A DNA stretch of 64,000 bases, taken from positions 3,954,144 to 4,018,143 of the forward strand of contig OY762510.1 in NCBI GenBank assembly GCA_963665935.1, in the 5' to 3' direction. A program made the position numbers and the translations under genes. Below the pieces are notes generated by a model. That model did no database searches. It had not been told where the DNA came from and saw nothing but the letters and a program-made list of their open reading frames with translations. Position 1 is the stretch's first letter. Each line of letters starts with the position of its first letter. This document shows, piece by piece, positions 62,461 through 64,000 of this stretch. The stretch is from Syntrophus sp963665935 (lineage in GTDB: Bacteria; Desulfobacterota; Syntrophia; Syntrophales; Syntrophaceae).

Positions 62461-62538
62461 ATCAGGGTTTTCCTGATAGCTGATCTGCGGAAGTTCGATT
62501 ATGGTGTCGAGCTGAGTCCTTAGATCTTTATTAAGATC
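62461..62538. other. Two small inverted repeats before the export protein gene
   Basis: ATCAGG-GTTTT-CCTGAT (62461-62477) and GATCTT-TATT-AAGATC (62523-62538). Neither has a T run. They may be operators or leader hairpins; the role is unknown. Confidence 0.3.
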
Positions 62539-62559
62539 GATTTTCTTCAGGAGGATACG

Positions 62560-63126
62560 ATGAAAAAAAACGGCAAATTCGTCATCTCTTTTCTTTTGAG
62601 TCTCCTGCTCGTTTTGACGCTTAAAGATGCCTTTGCCCAGAGCAGTTCCTATCGAATCGGCCCCGGCGACGCGCTGGAAATATCCGTGTGGAAGGACGAG
62701 AGCCTGAAGCGGGAGCTTGTCGTGCCGCCCGATGGCGTCATCACGTTCCCCCTGATTCAGGAAGTGAAGGTTGCCGATCTCACCGTGGCGGAGCTTCGCG
62801 ACATTGTCACCAAAAAAATCTCCGTTTATGTCCCTGACGCCAATGTGACGGTCATCCTCCTGCGAACCCCGAGCATGACGGCCTCCGTCGTGGGCAAGGT
62901 GAACAAGCCCGGCCAGTTCCCCATCACCCAGGAAACCGATGTCATGCAGATTCTGGCGATGGCCGGCGATCTCAATCCTTTTGCCGCAGGCAGCAGAATC
63001 CTCATTCTGCGGAAAGAAAACGGGAAGGACATCAAAATCCCCTTTGACTACCATGAGGTCAAGAAGGGAGAGAATCTACAGCAGAACATTTTCCTCAAGC
63101 GAGGCGACGTGGTCGTGGTGCCCTGA
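62560..63126 (+). CDS. Polysaccharide export protein, Wza/PEP-CTERM export family
   Basis: A 188-aa periplasmic/outer-membrane protein: signal peptide (about 1-27), a Poly_export domain (YRIGPGDALEISVWKDESL) and a SLBB domain (VVGKVNKPGQFPI). Forms part of the export channel. CAGGAGG site. Confidence 0.88.
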   Translation: MKKNGKFVISFLLSLLLVLTLKDAFAQSSSYRIGPGDALEISVWKDESLKRELVVPPDGVITFPLIQEVKVADLTVAELRDIVTKKISVYVPDANVTVILLRTPSMTASVVGKVNKPGQFPITQETDVMQILAMAGDLNPFAAGSRILILRKENGKDIKIPFDYHEVKKGENLQQNIFLKRGDVVVVP

Positions 63127-63170
63127 TTCAAGAGATCTCCGATGATAATCCCTAAGAAAGGACGGACTTC

Positions 63171-64000
63171 ATGAACAAAAAGAAGAGGCTGCCTTACGTT
63201 GTTTTTTCCTTATTCCTGCTCTTATGCCCGCTTTTTCTCTCACAATCCCATGCGGCGGAAGTCATCCTCACACCGTCGGTGGGGCTTCGAACTGAGTACG
63301 ATGACAACATCGATTTCGAACACAACAATATCAAGCGGGATGATTTTATCTTCACCGTAAGTCCGGGTCTCAGCCTGAACTACAAAACGGAACGGACATA
63401 CCTGGGAGCCACGGCAAAAGTGAATGTGCTGAGATATGCGGATTATAGCGATGAAGACACCGTCAACCAGTATTACGGCTTGAATGTCTCCCATAAACTC
63501 ACGGAAAAGTTCGCAATTCAGGCAAACGCCGGCTACAGCCGGGACACGACCCAGGATACGTATCTTGATGAAAGCGGGCTGGTTACGAAAAAATCCACAG
63601 TTAACCGGTATTCGGGCGGCGCAGGCCTCTCCTACAGCCTGAATGAGGTCTCGGACCTGGCTTTGAATTATTCACATTCCGCAACCGATTACACGAATAA
63701 ATACGACGAAGACACCACCAACGATTCCGTAAGCTTGACATACAGCCGCGCCTTTCTTGATCGCCGCTTTATGCTGTCGGTTTCTCCCTACTATGGCCGC
63801 TATGACTCGGATACCAGCACCGTGGAAAACTACGGACTCTCCCTGGGGATGACCCACCGTTTTCGGGAAGTCCTGACGTTAAACGCCTCGGTGGGCACCC
63901 GTTACTCCGATACGAAATATCACCTGTCGAAATATCACCTGCAGGACACAACGGATACCAACTGGAACTGGACGGCCAACATCTCTGCGACCCGCACCTG
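63171..64000 (+). CDS. Outer-membrane beta-barrel protein of the polysaccharide locus (cut by window end)
   Basis: The first 276 codons of an exported protein; the frame is open at the window edge. Signal peptide (about 1-29), then alternating beta-strand segments with aromatic girdles (LRTEYDDNIDFEHNN is typical of TIGR03016-like, PEP-CTERM-associated barrels). AAAGGACGG site. A 15-bp tandem duplication gives KYHLSKYHL near the cut end. Confidence 0.72.
   Translation, partial: MNKKKRLPYVVFSLFLLLCPLFLSQSHAAEVILTPSVGLRTEYDDNIDFEHNNIKRDDFIFTVSPGLSLNYKTERTYLGATAKVNVLRYADYSDEDTVNQYYGLNVSHKLTEKFAIQANAGYSRDTTQDTYLDESGLVTKKSTVNRYSGGAGLSYSLNEVSDLALNYSHSATDYTNKYDEDTTNDSVSLTYSRAFLDRRFMLSVSPYYGRYDSDTSTVENYGLSLGMTHRFREVLTLNASVGTRYSDTKYHLSKYHLQDTTDTNWNWTANISATRT

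Overview
The window reads as a chromosomal segment of a Gram-negative, strictly anaerobic bacterium of the Syntrophus/Syntrophales kind (Desulfobacterota, formerly Deltaproteobacteria). This is inference from content: an ATP-dependent benzoyl-CoA-reductase-type operon, a multihaem cytochrome c, many lipoproteins and outer-membrane proteins, NIL-domain ferredoxin, likely selenoprotein genes, dense overlapping operons and frequent TTG starts. No rRNA, tRNA, phage, insertion sequence or CRISPR array was found.

Layout. 0.4-4.8 kb: four-gene class I (Bzd/Bcr-like) aryl-CoA reductase operon followed by a TetR regulator. 5.6-16.9 kb: L,D-transpeptidase, MBL hydrolase, a cold-shock group (cspA, a 55-aa protein, rhlE), rlmD, TraB-like protein, rhomboid protease, lipoproteins, LuxR-type regulator, DMT transporter, peroxiredoxin and patatin. 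16.9-21.3 kb: a giant PocR/PAS hybrid histidine kinase. 21.7-37.0 kb: two inverted copies of a four-lipoprotein operon (CsgG-like, small lipoprotein, DUF4810, DUF799). They flank about 10 kb holding rlmI, manC, a missed selenoprotein gene, maf, yggS, an acyltransferase, an MMPL exporter fused to a methyltransferase, an aminotransferase and a DUF2784 protein. 37.1-40.8 kb: an 11-haem cytochrome gene interrupted by an in-frame TGA and a rhodanese, lying between a decayed and an intact copy of a repeat-containing lipoprotein gene. 41.2-44.7 kb: TPP-riboswitch-controlled thiESGHF operon. 44.9-55.4 kb: housekeeping genes (Ldh-type dehydrogenase, ferredoxin, mtaB, rnc, radical SAM, era, DsbA/DsbB-like pair, der). 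55.5-60.4 kb: livKHMGF branched-chain amino acid ABC transporter. 60.4 kb to the end: start of an exopolysaccharide export locus (TPR lipoprotein, Wza-type export protein, beta-barrel protein cut by the window edge).

Main discoveries. (1) A selenoprotein gene at 26879-27202 (minus): a signal peptide plus HMA metal-binding domain whose CxxC is CxxU, with a hairpin starting 11 nt after the UGA. (2) A second in-frame TGA, also followed after 11 nt by a hairpin, in the 11-haem cytochrome gene; Sec decoding and a nonsense mutation are both possible. (3) The inverted duplicated lipoprotein operon, able in principle to invert the 10 kb between the copies. (4) A TPP riboswitch whose 5' edge repeats the terminator arm and can act as antiterminator.
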